Shown here piece after piece: positions 34,425 to 43,096 of a stretch of 64,000 bases of DNA. This DNA comes from a virus. The stretch spans positions 1 to 64,000 of IMG/VR virus record IMGVR_UViG_3300025402_000006. One strand, written 5' to 3'. The position numbers and the translations under genes were made by a program. The stretch's first letter is position 1, and every line of letters begins with the position of its first letter. The notes below the pieces were generated by a model. That model saw nothing but the letters and a program-made list of their open reading frames with translations, was not told the origin of the DNA and did no database searches.

Positions 34425-35087
34425 ATGTTTACTACAGCCGTAAAAACCGCAATCGTTGAAGCACTTCAAGCCGGGTTCTCAGCTCTAGCATCTGCTCCAA
34501 TTGATACTAGCCTCGATCTGGTTCCAAACAGCGTAACAATTGAGTATCCACTCGAACTAGTTGCATGGCCAGCAGTCTTTGTGCAGTTCAGACCAAGTAA
34601 AATTCAATGGTCAGGTCTTAACCCAGACATTTATACAGCTGCCTCAGGCGGTATAGTTATTAGTGGTACAACTTATTCTGGAACTCAAAGTTCAAGAACA
34701 GGCTACTTTGAAGGTAGCATAGATTTACAAATTATGGCTATGCACAGCGAAGAGCGAGACCGCCTATACGATAGCGTTGCTAATTTGATCCTTATGGGTC
34801 AGGGTAGCCCAGCTAGCACAGCGTTTTTTAATAGCATTGTTAACAACAATTTGCTGGGTATGACCTTACTTTTGGATACTTTTACCCCATTAGGTGACAG
34901 CGTTAGCGTTGGGACCCCATGGAGTCCAGAAGAATTGACTTATGAGGCTAGCATAAGAGTCCAATGTATAGGTGACTTTTATGAGAATAAGTACAACTAC
35001 GTACTACCTGAATTCACAATTGTTACCGCTAGCGGAACTATGGTTGCTAACCCTTATTCTACACCAAATGAAACAAATACCTTATAA
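34425..35087 (+). CDS. Tail terminator / tail completion candidate
   Basis: A 220-residue mixed alpha/beta protein directly before the sheath gene, where tail terminator proteins normally lie. A long N-terminal helix, a strand with VEYP-like spacing and a final strand-rich part fit that fold class. No diagnostic motif is visible. Confidence 0.5.
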   Translation: MFTTAVKTAIVEALQAGFSALASAPIDTSLDLVPNSVTIEYPLELVAWPAVFVQFRPSKIQWSGLNPDIYTAASGGIVISGTTYSGTQSSRTGYFEGSIDLQIMAMHSEERDRLYDSVANLILMGQGSPASTAFFNSIVNNNLLGMTLLLDTFTPLGDSVSVGTPWSPEELTYEASIRVQCIGDFYENKYNYVLPEFTIVTASGTMVANPYSTPNETNTL

Positions 35088-35152
35088 TAAAACTGGTAAA
35101 AGAAATACTGTAAAACAATCGCGATTATGCATAAGGCATTGAAGGAGAATGT

Positions 35153-36700
35153 ATGCCCATTTCCAACTATCAGATTCCAGGTGTTTATGTCACGCAGTCT
35201 GGCACATCGCTGACAGCTATAAACCCTACAAATCTTAATATTCTATTGCTTGCTGACCAGCCTGTCGCTGGTAGCAATACTGACACGTTCTATAACATCA
35301 CTGCTACATCCGGTGTAACAATCGGTCAACTTACTACCCCTATGGTCAACACGACTTCAACGGGTACTTACACTTCTTTCTCTGGTTACACTGTAACTTG
35401 GGTTAGTGGTAGCACAACTGTTACTGGTACTTACGGTGTTAACTTTACTGTCAGCACCGCCAGTGGTCAGCCTTTTAGTGCTATAACTACAGTTGGAACC
35501 ACAACTGGCGTTGGACTTCCAAGTGGAACTGTTTCTGTTACATACGGTCACAACTGGGCAGCATACGGAACTTATTACGATTTTAATACACTCACCAACA
35601 CAATTGGTGCTGCTATCAGTGGAACAACAATTAATAATCCAGCTGTGCTTGCTGCACAATTTGCATTCCAAAATGGTGCAAATGTTGTACAAGTTCTTCC
35701 TGTAGCTCGTATTTCATCAAGCGGACAAAGTGCTGCTACTACTACCGACTGGAACCGTGCACTTGCAACTAACGGTACAGGTAGTGACCCAACATACCTT
35801 TCATCATTCGCTGGCGTAGACGTAATTGTCCCACTCTATGGTTTTGTTACCAATGGGCAAGTTACTGCTTACGCAAACGGTACGGTTGCTAGCACATTGG
35901 CTGCGTACCTTACTAGCCAAAATAGCAATGGTAATTACCAGCGTGCCTTCCTTGGTTTTGATGGAACCTCTAACCAGATCACTACTTCAGGTGTGCAATC
36001 ATTTGTTGGTGGAATTGGTGCAAGCAATGCAGGTACACGAGTCAGTGTTGTATTCCCAGGTTCTATTAACTACAACCCAGGATTGAATACTAATACTGGA
36101 CTTACCAACGTTAACTTCAATATCCCTGGTTACTACCTTGCTGCTGCAATCGCTGGTACTTTTGTAGGACAGACTCAAGTTAGCACCCCTATTACAAATA
36201 AGATTGTTTATGGATTTAATTACATCCCTAACCAAATTAGCCTTACGGACGCAGCTACTAACTATCTACCTTATGGTGTTACTACAGTTTACCAAAAGCG
36301 TGACGGTAACCTCTGGATTCTACAGGGTCTTACAACTAATGTAAATAACTGGTTGACACAAGAAATATCAATCAATGCTGTTGGTGACCGCTTAGCTAAC
36401 AACGTTCGACGTGACTTGGTCAATAGTGCACTTATTGGTGGTCCTTTGACACAGATTACTACTGGTGCTGCGCTTTCAACAGTGCAAGGTACTTTGATCA
36501 ATGCAAAGGCATCTGGACTTATCCAAAGTTACCAGAATATTAATTACACAGTTAACCCATCTAACCCAACGACTGTAAATATTACTTTCCAATATTCTCC
36601 GACGTATCCGATTAATTACATCCAGACTACTTTGAGCCTAAATACTCAAACTGGTACCGTAATTACGAATAATACTCAGAGCAATCTTGTAGTCTACTAG
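35153..36700 (+). CDS. Contractile tail sheath protein
   Basis: The sheath contracts to drive the tube through the cell envelope. This 515-residue protein has the expected beta-rich, variable N-terminal two thirds and a conserved-looking C-terminal third. The latter includes GNLWILQGLTTNVNNW, a helix GDRLANNVRRDLVNSALIG and a final strand pair, matching sheath proteins of the gp18 type. An AAGGAG site precedes the start. The tube gene follows 12 nt later, the standard sheath-tube order, which also shows that the phage is a myovirus type. Confidence 0.85.
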   Translation: MPISNYQIPGVYVTQSGTSLTAINPTNLNILLLADQPVAGSNTDTFYNITATSGVTIGQLTTPMVNTTSTGTYTSFSGYTVTWVSGSTTVTGTYGVNFTVSTASGQPFSAITTVGTTTGVGLPSGTVSVTYGHNWAAYGTYYDFNTLTNTIGAAISGTTINNPAVLAAQFAFQNGANVVQVLPVARISSSGQSAATTTDWNRALATNGTGSDPTYLSSFAGVDVIVPLYGFVTNGQVTAYANGTVASTLAAYLTSQNSNGNYQRAFLGFDGTSNQITTSGVQSFVGGIGASNAGTRVSVVFPGSINYNPGLNTNTGLTNVNFNIPGYYLAAAIAGTFVGQTQVSTPITNKIVYGFNYIPNQISLTDAATNYLPYGVTTVYQKRDGNLWILQGLTTNVNNWLTQEISINAVGDRLANNVRRDLVNSALIGGPLTQITTGAALSTVQGTLINAKASGLIQSYQNINYTVNPSNPTTVNITFQYSPTYPINYIQTTLSLNTQTGTVITNNTQSNLVVY

Positions 36701-36712
36701 GAGCAATAAAAA

Positions 36713-37189
36713 ATGGCAACTTCACTATTTCGCGTAGGTGGACACTATACTGCGTTCACCTACAATGGACAGGCACTAGCCTATGCTCAGGTTATCAATG
36801 AGCGAGGCCCACAGCCTGTAGCACAACCACAGCCTATCCAACCTTTGGATAACGCTTACCCAATTGAGATTGCTTTGCCTGCTGCTTTGAATGCAGGATA
36901 TCTCGAAATCACATTCCTAGAACAATGGAATGCTGAAGTATGGGCACAATTGGGTGCAAACTTTGCTAATGCAGCTGACCTCCTTGACGTGTTCAAGGCT
37001 CAACTTGCTCAAGGCGAAGTCCAGTGCATAAAAGTCATCAATAAGCCAGACGGTACCCAGCGTAGAATTACTTACACTGGTTGTGTCGTAGTTAACGTCA
37101 CAGTTGATGAATTAATCCAAATTGGAACAATGACTATTCCCAAGACGATTACAATCATGTACCGTCAAAGAACCGAAACTCTAAATTAA
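36713..37189 (+). CDS. Tail tube protein
   Basis: This 158-residue protein lies right after the sheath, with an AGGAGC site. Size and pattern fit a contractile-tail tube subunit: a long N-terminal loop, then alternating strands ending in the conserved-looking IGTMTIPKTITIMYRQR. It would form the hexameric rings of the inner tube. Confidence 0.8.
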   Translation: MATSLFRVGGHYTAFTYNGQALAYAQVINERGPQPVAQPQPIQPLDNAYPIEIALPAALNAGYLEITFLEQWNAEVWAQLGANFANAADLLDVFKAQLAQGEVQCIKVINKPDGTQRRITYTGCVVVNVTVDELIQIGTMTIPKTITIMYRQRTETLN

Positions 37190-37206
37190 GAAAGGCATGA
37201 AATAAA

Positions 37207-38190
37207 ATGTCCGTACGTTCATATGTAATTCAATTGCAGGCAGGAGTGGGTCAAGCCATTCTTCCTGATCACCGTAAGATGGTCCCAGGTGTACAATACG
37301 TGGTAGATGCTGATACGTTCTCAAAGATTAGCCTAGGTGCTCGTCAGAATGTTATCAAAGTTGTCACTGTTAACACTGACCTTACCACTGCTAGTGGTGG
37401 TTTTGTACCTGCCCAAGTATCAAATGGTGTAAATACCCAGTTGTTTGGTGGAAATGGTCCACTCAGCCTCCTCGGTACTGTAAGCAACACTCTTAGCACA
37501 TTCAGCATTGCTGGTTTTGCTGCTCAAGGAGCTGCTGCTGGTGGAACCACTGGTGCTGGTGCTGGTATTGGAACACCACAAGACACACTACTAGGATCTT
37601 TCCAACCTTACTCACTAACTGGTCCTGATGGTGCTCGTTACCAACTCGTTTATAATGGAACTGCTACTACCATTTCAGGTGGTTGGGCAACGGTATGGCA
37701 AGACGAAAGCAATGGTTACGTATCAACTGCTTCTGGTATCACATACCAAGTCAAGCAAGATGGTCAAGGCGTTTCATATGTTATTAGCGCCAATACAACT
37801 CTTAGCGGTGTAAACGGAAACGTTACTACTGTTGGTACTAAGCAAGGTGCTTTCTCAGGTGTTGCACTTGTTAACATTCCTGCTGGTTACTTTGGTTTCA
37901 CTCAAATCGAAGGTATTTGCCCATCAGTTGCTGTCGTTAGCGGTACTGCCGTTGGAACTGCAGTTGGTGTTGTAGCAACTAGCAACGCTGGTTACCTTGG
38001 AGTTCCTGCTTCAACTACCACAGCTGTTAGCTCACTTGGTGTTGTAACTGGTAGCCCACTTGCTAATAACATTGCTGGTACAACGCTTACTACTCCTGCT
38101 TCAGGTACTAACGGTCAGTTTTTTGCTCAAGTTGAACTCCGTAGCCGCAGAAGCAAGAAGCCTTACAACCGCTTCCTTAACAAAAACTAA
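37207..38190 (+). CDS. Unrecognised tail-module protein
   Basis: A 327-residue protein between the tube and tail chaperone genes. The N-terminal 60 residues (ILPDHRKMVPGVQYVVDADTF) look like a small domain. A Gly/Ala-rich linker and a long beta-rich Gly/Thr/Val region follow, and a basic tail closes the protein. It could be a tube-associated or decoration protein. No family recognised. Confidence 0.5.
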   Translation: MSVRSYVIQLQAGVGQAILPDHRKMVPGVQYVVDADTFSKISLGARQNVIKVVTVNTDLTTASGGFVPAQVSNGVNTQLFGGNGPLSLLGTVSNTLSTFSIAGFAAQGAAAGGTTGAGAGIGTPQDTLLGSFQPYSLTGPDGARYQLVYNGTATTISGGWATVWQDESNGYVSTASGITYQVKQDGQGVSYVISANTTLSGVNGNVTTVGTKQGAFSGVALVNIPAGYFGFTQIEGICPSVAVVSGTAVGTAVGVVATSNAGYLGVPASTTTAVSSLGVVTGSPLANNIAGTTLTTPASGTNGQFFAQVELRSRRSKKPYNRFLNKN

Positions 38191-38240
38191 TTAAGCTAAT
38201 GTGGTAGGCTTTGAATAGAAGCCCTAGATCCAAAGGAAAC

Positions 38241-38768
38241 ATGACAACGAAGAATGGAATCGGATGGGGGAGTGAAGACCTCCCCCAGACCGAAACAAGT
38301 AAGAACATCGATAGCTTTCCAGAAGAATGGAAAGATGATTTCGAAGGCCTGCTCTTTTTAGGTTATTTACAACGTGAAGTCACAAAAGTGCCTTTCCACA
38401 AGTTTGTGGTTAGAACATTGACTATTAACGAAAAGCTAGAAATTAGTCTATTGACAAAACCATACCTAGATACTGTTGGGTACGCTCGTTCTTACAAATC
38501 TGCTATCGTTGCTGCCGGATTGGTTAGTGTTGATGATAGGGATCTAATCCCTGGTAATAAAAATATTAACGTAGTTAGACAAAAGTATGATTACGTAGTC
38601 AATAATTGGTATGATACTATTATTGATATTCTTTACGAAGAAATTGATTCTCTTGAAAACCGTGTAATTATGGTATTGCAAGAACTCGGTATTATTGAAC
38701 CAGTTGTCCCTTTTGATATCTTTGAAAAGGTAGAAGAGGAACTGGATATCCCAAAAGATGGGAAGTAG
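38241..38768 (+). CDS. Tail assembly chaperone, short (unshifted) form
   Basis: I place the start at ATG 38241, preceded by AAAGGA at 38232-38237; a TTG at 38211 lacks such a site. The 175-residue product is acidic and helical, as expected for chaperones that coat the tape measure during tail assembly. It lies just before the C-terminal extension frame and the tape measure gene. A perfect slippery heptamer near the end allows production of a longer shifted form, as with lambda gpG/gpGT. Confidence 0.8.
   Translation: MTTKNGIGWGSEDLPQTETSKNIDSFPEEWKDDFEGLLFLGYLQREVTKVPFHKFVVRTLTINEKLEISLLTKPYLDTVGYARSYKSAIVAAGLVSVDDRDLIPGNKNINVVRQKYDYVVNNWYDTIIDILYEEIDSLENRVIMVLQELGIIEPVVPFDIFEKVEEELDIPKDGK
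38750..38756 (+). promoter_or_regulatory. Programmed -1 frameshift site CCCAAAA
   Basis: The heptamer is in the correct phase of the upstream frame (C CCA AAA), the X XXY YYZ rule. The -1 frame is open from 38726 onward and continues to 39178, while the zero frame stops at 38768. The fused product would read DIPKRWEVDPYVIENSE across the junction. The W-x-VDPY context resembles the start of the extension in other tail assembly chaperones. Confidence 0.85.
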
Positions 38769-39178
38769 ATCCGTATGTGATCGAGAATAGTGAGATTGCC
38801 AATCTTACTGGTGTTTTTACCAGAGGCAACCTCAATGTAGTACAACAACAAATCCTTGTAACGCATACTATCCGTAAACGTAGACAAGAAAATGAGTTAG
38901 AAGAACTTCGTTTTGAACAGAATCTGTTTATAAACAACCCAGAGTTCCATAGCATTTACATGAAGAAAAAACAAGAAGAGGAAGAGATGGGCGATGTTGT
39001 CTGGCTTACTCCTCAAAGTATTGAAGAACAACGTGAGCTCGATAAGGTATTCGCAGAAATGGCAAAACCTCAACAAAGAACACCTGAAGAAATCGCCGCT
39101 GACGCAGCTTTTGTCGAACAAATGACTTTAAACAACCCATTTGATGGCATAGATATAGACGAGATAGGAGGTGATTAA
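38756..39178 (+). CDS. Tail assembly chaperone, frameshifted C-terminal extension
   Basis: This -1 frame segment would be joined to the upstream chaperone by slippage at CCCAAAA. It is helical and highly charged, with RKRRQENELEELRFEQN and KKKQEEEEM runs, typical of the T-like extension that binds the tape measure. A GTG at 38777 could start it independently but has no ribosome binding site. Its stop overlaps the tape measure ATG. Confidence 0.8.
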   Translation, partial: RWEVDPYVIENSEIANLTGVFTRGNLNVVQQQILVTHTIRKRRQENELEELRFEQNLFINNPEFHSIYMKKKQEEEEMGDVVWLTPQSIEEQRELDKVFAEMAKPQQRTPEEIAADAAFVEQMTLNNPFDGIDIDEIGGD

Positions 39179-41595
39179 TGGCTACAGGTGATCCACTTGA
39201 GATACCGGTAAATTTTCAAGATAATACCGGTTCTACAGTACAAGGTTTTCAACAACTCGCTTCTGTAACAAAACAAATACGTGATGACGTAGAAGCCATT
39301 GATACCGCTATTTCTGGCGTTACTGATCGTGCAGACAAACTAAGAGGTTATTTCCAAGAAAACTTAGATGTTGTTACTGGAATTAAATCTATTTTAGAGA
39401 TTGTATCAACACAAGCACAAGCTAACCAAGCTACATTTAGCAACCTTGTAATGCAATTGCAAGAAATGATGAATAGCGCAAGAGGCCTCGGCGGCAATGC
39501 CAATATGGGTCAAGCTATGCAGATGCTTGGTTTTGGTGGTAACACTGGTGCTGGTTACTTTGGTAACACTGGTTCTGGTGGATATAGTCAAAGCATCACT
39601 TCATCCGTAGACTTTTCTACTGACCCTAACGTACAAAGAACTTCCATTAATAACAGATTCGCTGGTAAGTCTAGAGACTTTAGCGATCTTATGTCAGGAA
39701 TATCTGGTGGCAATGGCAATAATATAGTACCACCAAACGCACCTCCATCTGGTGGATATGACGAAGAAGACGATGGTAGAAAAAGAGTCTTTGGCAATGC
39801 TCTAAGCCAAATAATTTCACCTACAGTTAATAATCAAGTGCCTAACGATTCTTTGCAAACAAGGCTTCAAGCGCAACTTAAAAATAATTATTCAAATATT
39901 GCTGATAGCATTATTGCTCAAAAAAAAGAAGGCAGAGCAGCAGAAGTTGCCTACAGACAATCTACTAATTTAATTACTAGAACACTTGGAAATAGAGCTG
40001 GTAGCTTTTACAAAAGTGTTCTTGGTAATCTTGGTATTGATAGAGAAACACTTAGACAAGCTCAAGCTGAAGCTAAATATGAAAATGTTCTTGATGCAAA
40101 TGGTAACCCAACGTATTATCCTGGTAGTACCATACCAATTCAACAACGCACAAGCGAAATCGTTTCCGGTGGCACTGAAGATAAAATGCTTAAAATTGCT
40201 GACCACATTACAAGCATATTTGGATCTAAACTATTAACAAAATTTACTGAATTTGCTGGCTATGCAAATATTGCATCCGGAATTTACGGGGGTGCCGTTG
40301 CTATTGCTAACCAAGCACGACAAATTACTGGTTTTGCCCAAGCACAAGGACAAAACGTTGGTCAAGTAGATTATGGACGTAGCGCTGGACAAGCCCTTAG
40401 TGCTTTTGTACAATCTGGATTTAATCTTAATCCATCTTTCAGTATGGCCGATGTTATGCAAGCTCAAAACAATGCTCAAGCTCTTGGTCTAAGAGGCGGA
40501 AACATACAACAATATGTTAATAATGCTTTGCAATTTAAGACACAATATGGTTTAAATGCACAACAAACTCAACAAATCATTGGTGGTGGTTTAGCTGCCG
40601 GTGTAAACATGGGCGATACTGCTAACGCTTTTGCTTATGTACGTCAACTTGAAAATAATACTCAAACAAGTACAGCATATGGTAATCAAGCTTTTATGAC
40701 TGGAATGTCTCAATATGCTGCTGGAGGAGCTACCGGCGTTGTAGCTGCGCAACTAGGTGCACAAGCTGCTCAATTTGGTGCAGGAAACTTTGTTTTGCAA
40801 GCACAAGGTGCAACTGGTACAGAGTTGTTAGGAACACAATTAGGCAATGCTTTGATGGCGCAAGCTCTTGGTACAAGTTACATGGGTCTATATGCAACAG
40901 AACGTAAATCTACTTCAGCACAATTGCAGACTGCTACATATACTTCTGATGAACAAATCCTACATTGGGCACAAATTGATACAACAACTGATTATCAAGG
41001 TAGCCAAAAAAAGTTTGATGATAAAAACGCTGGTCAATATATGATCTTATCTGCTATCATGAGTCAACCTTCAATGGGTTCTGCTATAAATAAACAAGGT
41101 GACACACCACAACACGCAGGTAATTGGGCATGGGGCGTTGTAAAACAAGTACAAACTGCAAAAAAATATGGTGCACCTGTCGCATTCACTGATGCTACTG
41201 CTAGCGGTAATGTAAAGAAAATAGTTGATCAGACAAATCAAGCTGCTCCAGGCGGACAGCTTCGTATTAGAGGTGCTAGTTCAGAATATGTTTTTAAACA
41301 AGAACAAGAACATGCTCTAGAAGCACTTAATAAAGTAACTCAAGGTACAATCAATGTGCCAAAATCTGTTTACCAAGAAGCTTATAATGCCTATCAATCA
41401 GGAGATTATACGACTGCTACACAAGATATTTATGGATATAAAGCACCAAGCAATAACAATAATGCATCAACATCACATGTTAGCCTTAGTTTTAATCCAT
41501 CTACTGCACAAGCTCTTAGCTTTTCTATGCAAAACAATGCAGCTGGTTATACTACTGGCACTATACCACTTACTAAAATACCAAAACATTTATGA
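39178..41595 (+). CDS. Tape measure protein
   Basis: This 805-residue protein directly follows the frameshifted chaperone, the near-universal position of tape measures. It contains helical segments at the N-terminus (about 20-100), a disordered Gly/Asn/Ser/Asp-rich zone around 105-210, and a hydrophobic Ala/Gly-rich helical centre (about 345-560) suited to membrane interaction on ejection. At roughly 1.5 angstroms per helical residue it implies a tail of about 120 nm, as an upper estimate. Confidence 0.8.
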   Translation: MATGDPLEIPVNFQDNTGSTVQGFQQLASVTKQIRDDVEAIDTAISGVTDRADKLRGYFQENLDVVTGIKSILEIVSTQAQANQATFSNLVMQLQEMMNSARGLGGNANMGQAMQMLGFGGNTGAGYFGNTGSGGYSQSITSSVDFSTDPNVQRTSINNRFAGKSRDFSDLMSGISGGNGNNIVPPNAPPSGGYDEEDDGRKRVFGNALSQIISPTVNNQVPNDSLQTRLQAQLKNNYSNIADSIIAQKKEGRAAEVAYRQSTNLITRTLGNRAGSFYKSVLGNLGIDRETLRQAQAEAKYENVLDANGNPTYYPGSTIPIQQRTSEIVSGGTEDKMLKIADHITSIFGSKLLTKFTEFAGYANIASGIYGGAVAIANQARQITGFAQAQGQNVGQVDYGRSAGQALSAFVQSGFNLNPSFSMADVMQAQNNAQALGLRGGNIQQYVNNALQFKTQYGLNAQQTQQIIGGGLAAGVNMGDTANAFAYVRQLENNTQTSTAYGNQAFMTGMSQYAAGGATGVVAAQLGAQAAQFGAGNFVLQAQGATGTELLGTQLGNALMAQALGTSYMGLYATERKSTSAQLQTATYTSDEQILHWAQIDTTTDYQGSQKKFDDKNAGQYMILSAIMSQPSMGSAINKQGDTPQHAGNWAWGVVKQVQTAKKYGAPVAFTDATASGNVKKIVDQTNQAAPGGQLRIRGASSEYVFKQEQEHALEALNKVTQGTINVPKSVYQEAYNAYQSGDYTTATQDIYGYKAPSNNNNASTSHVSLSFNPSTAQALSFSMQNNAAGYTTGTIPLTKIPKHL

Positions 41596-41601
41596 TAAAT
41601 T

Positions 41602-42222
41602 ATGGCAGTTAATATCGTAGGAGGCAGTCAAAACTCATTAGACCAACCATTGTTGGTTAGTTCTGCCACGATCAAAGACAATTATACTGGTAAAACTTAT
41701 ACTTTCCCTTTTAATGTTAATTCGTTAAATTGGTCGTACCAAGTAAACTCACAAAGCTACGATACTATTGGTGGCCGTGTAACTCAAATATTATCTGTAA
41801 GAATTAATACTATGCAAGTGCAAGGTGATGCTGGCAGTAGAGGCACTCTTATGGAATTATATGAAATCTTTAAAACTGTACAAGATAGCCAAAACCAGTC
41901 TAAAAAACCTATGACTTTTAGTATTCCTAGTAGAAATTTATCTTTTATGGTATTTTTACAAAACTTTCAAATGGGTTGGGATATCACTACAGTAACTTAC
42001 CCATACTATCTTACTTTTGAAGTGCAACAAGATCTTACAAAAGTTGTTACGCAAAGCGCCACTTTAAAAGCTCTCAATAGTTATTCAGCAACCGCTGGTG
42101 GCATTGGGTTTAATGAATTATGGACTGGTCTTAGCACAATTTCTCAAAGTACAAAAACCGCAAATATTCTTCAAGCATTGGAAAACTCTAATGCTTCTCA
42201 ACTTTTTACAACTGGTAGTTAA
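41602..42222 (+). CDS. Baseplate hub-proximal protein candidate
   Basis: A 206-residue protein between tape measure and hub. It includes FPFNVNSLNWSYQVNSQSYDTIGGRVTQ and GDAGSRGTLMELYEIF, reading like a tube-initiator or hub-adaptor with a tube-like fold. The C-terminus is Ser/Ala-rich. The assignment to the baseplate is from order and pattern. Confidence 0.55.
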   Translation: MAVNIVGGSQNSLDQPLLVSSATIKDNYTGKTYTFPFNVNSLNWSYQVNSQSYDTIGGRVTQILSVRINTMQVQGDAGSRGTLMELYEIFKTVQDSQNQSKKPMTFSIPSRNLSFMVFLQNFQMGWDITTVTYPYYLTFEVQQDLTKVVTQSATLKALNSYSATAGGIGFNELWTGLSTISQSTKTANILQALENSNASQLFTTGS

Positions 42223-42224
42223 TT

Positions 42225-42422
42225 ATGGATAATAATACAAACATAAACAATGTTGAAGGTATGTATTCTGCTAATTGTAGGATATCAACACCTATTCTTT
42301 ATCCACAAGCTAACGTAAAAAGTTTTAATGGATTTGCATGGAGTAATAGTATGGGGATGATACACGAAACATCTCCTATAGTAGATGAAGGTTGGCAGCA
42401 ATGGCTGGGAACGCAACAATAA
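42225..42422 (+). CDS. Small baseplate-region protein
   Basis: A 65-residue protein, Asn-rich at the start and Trp-containing at the end (EGWQQWLGTQQ). It overlaps the next gene by 22 nt. No recognised domain. Confidence 0.45.
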   Translation: MDNNTNINNVEGMYSANCRISTPILYPQANVKSFNGFAWSNSMGMIHETSPIVDEGWQQWLGTQQ

Positions 42423-43096
42423 CATTATTTGATGGTAAAAAATTAACTACATTTGAAGTATGGTTGCAAAGCATTAGTACTAGTTCAACTAATCAATTTT
42501 TAACACAACAAACACGAGACGGGATATCTTGGCTCCCTATTAGACGTGCTGAAATGTTTGCTAATTTTACAATTGTTTGGTCATTGGTTAGTCTTAAGCC
42601 AAAAGGTACCGAACCAGATCTTGGTTTTGAAGATATTGATCCTACTGATGGTTTTTCAAAATTAAACAAATTTCAAGATGCTATCAATGCTCATCAAATA
42701 GCTTATGTTAATGGTACGACTGCAGCAACAATGGAATTAAATTATTACAATAATTCTGATCCAACTTTACCTACATATAATACTATTATTAGCAAGAACC
42801 CTTTACAACCGCTAAAATATAATGGTTGGATACAAATTGTAGAAAAACAATTTGTACGTTTTAAAAGTTATTTTGTTACTAATTATACTATGAATATCTT
42901 AACAAAAAATATTGCAAACACCCCTTCATCTTCTTTGGAAGCTGGTTCTAAGATTACATATGCACCTTCTGCTTATGATCAAGAAGCATACGGTGCTAGT
43001 TGGGTCGATCTTTATGCTACTGGCATTGTACAAGGAGCAATTAATACAAAAGCAAGTAGCATTAATAGTCAAAACGGTGGAGTGCCAAGCGCATGA
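42401..43096 (+). CDS. Baseplate protein candidate
   Basis: I chose ATG 42401 (GAAGG about 9 nt upstream) over TTG 42392. The 231-residue protein is mixed alpha/beta with several aromatic strands and overlaps the hub gene by ATGA. Its place between hub-proximal protein and hub suggests a baseplate or tail-tip role. No family recognised. Confidence 0.55.
   Translation: MAGNATITLFDGKKLTTFEVWLQSISTSSTNQFLTQQTRDGISWLPIRRAEMFANFTIVWSLVSLKPKGTEPDLGFEDIDPTDGFSKLNKFQDAINAHQIAYVNGTTAATMELNYYNNSDPTLPTYNTIISKNPLQPLKYNGWIQIVEKQFVRFKSYFVTNYTMNILTKNIANTPSSSLEAGSKITYAPSAYDQEAYGASWVDLYATGIVQGAINTKASSINSQNGGVPSA

Noticed and set aside
38777-39178. Independent gene starting at GTG 38777
   Set aside because: There is no ribosome binding site, and the upstream CCCAAAA heptamer with an open -1 frame explains the segment as a frameshift extension.
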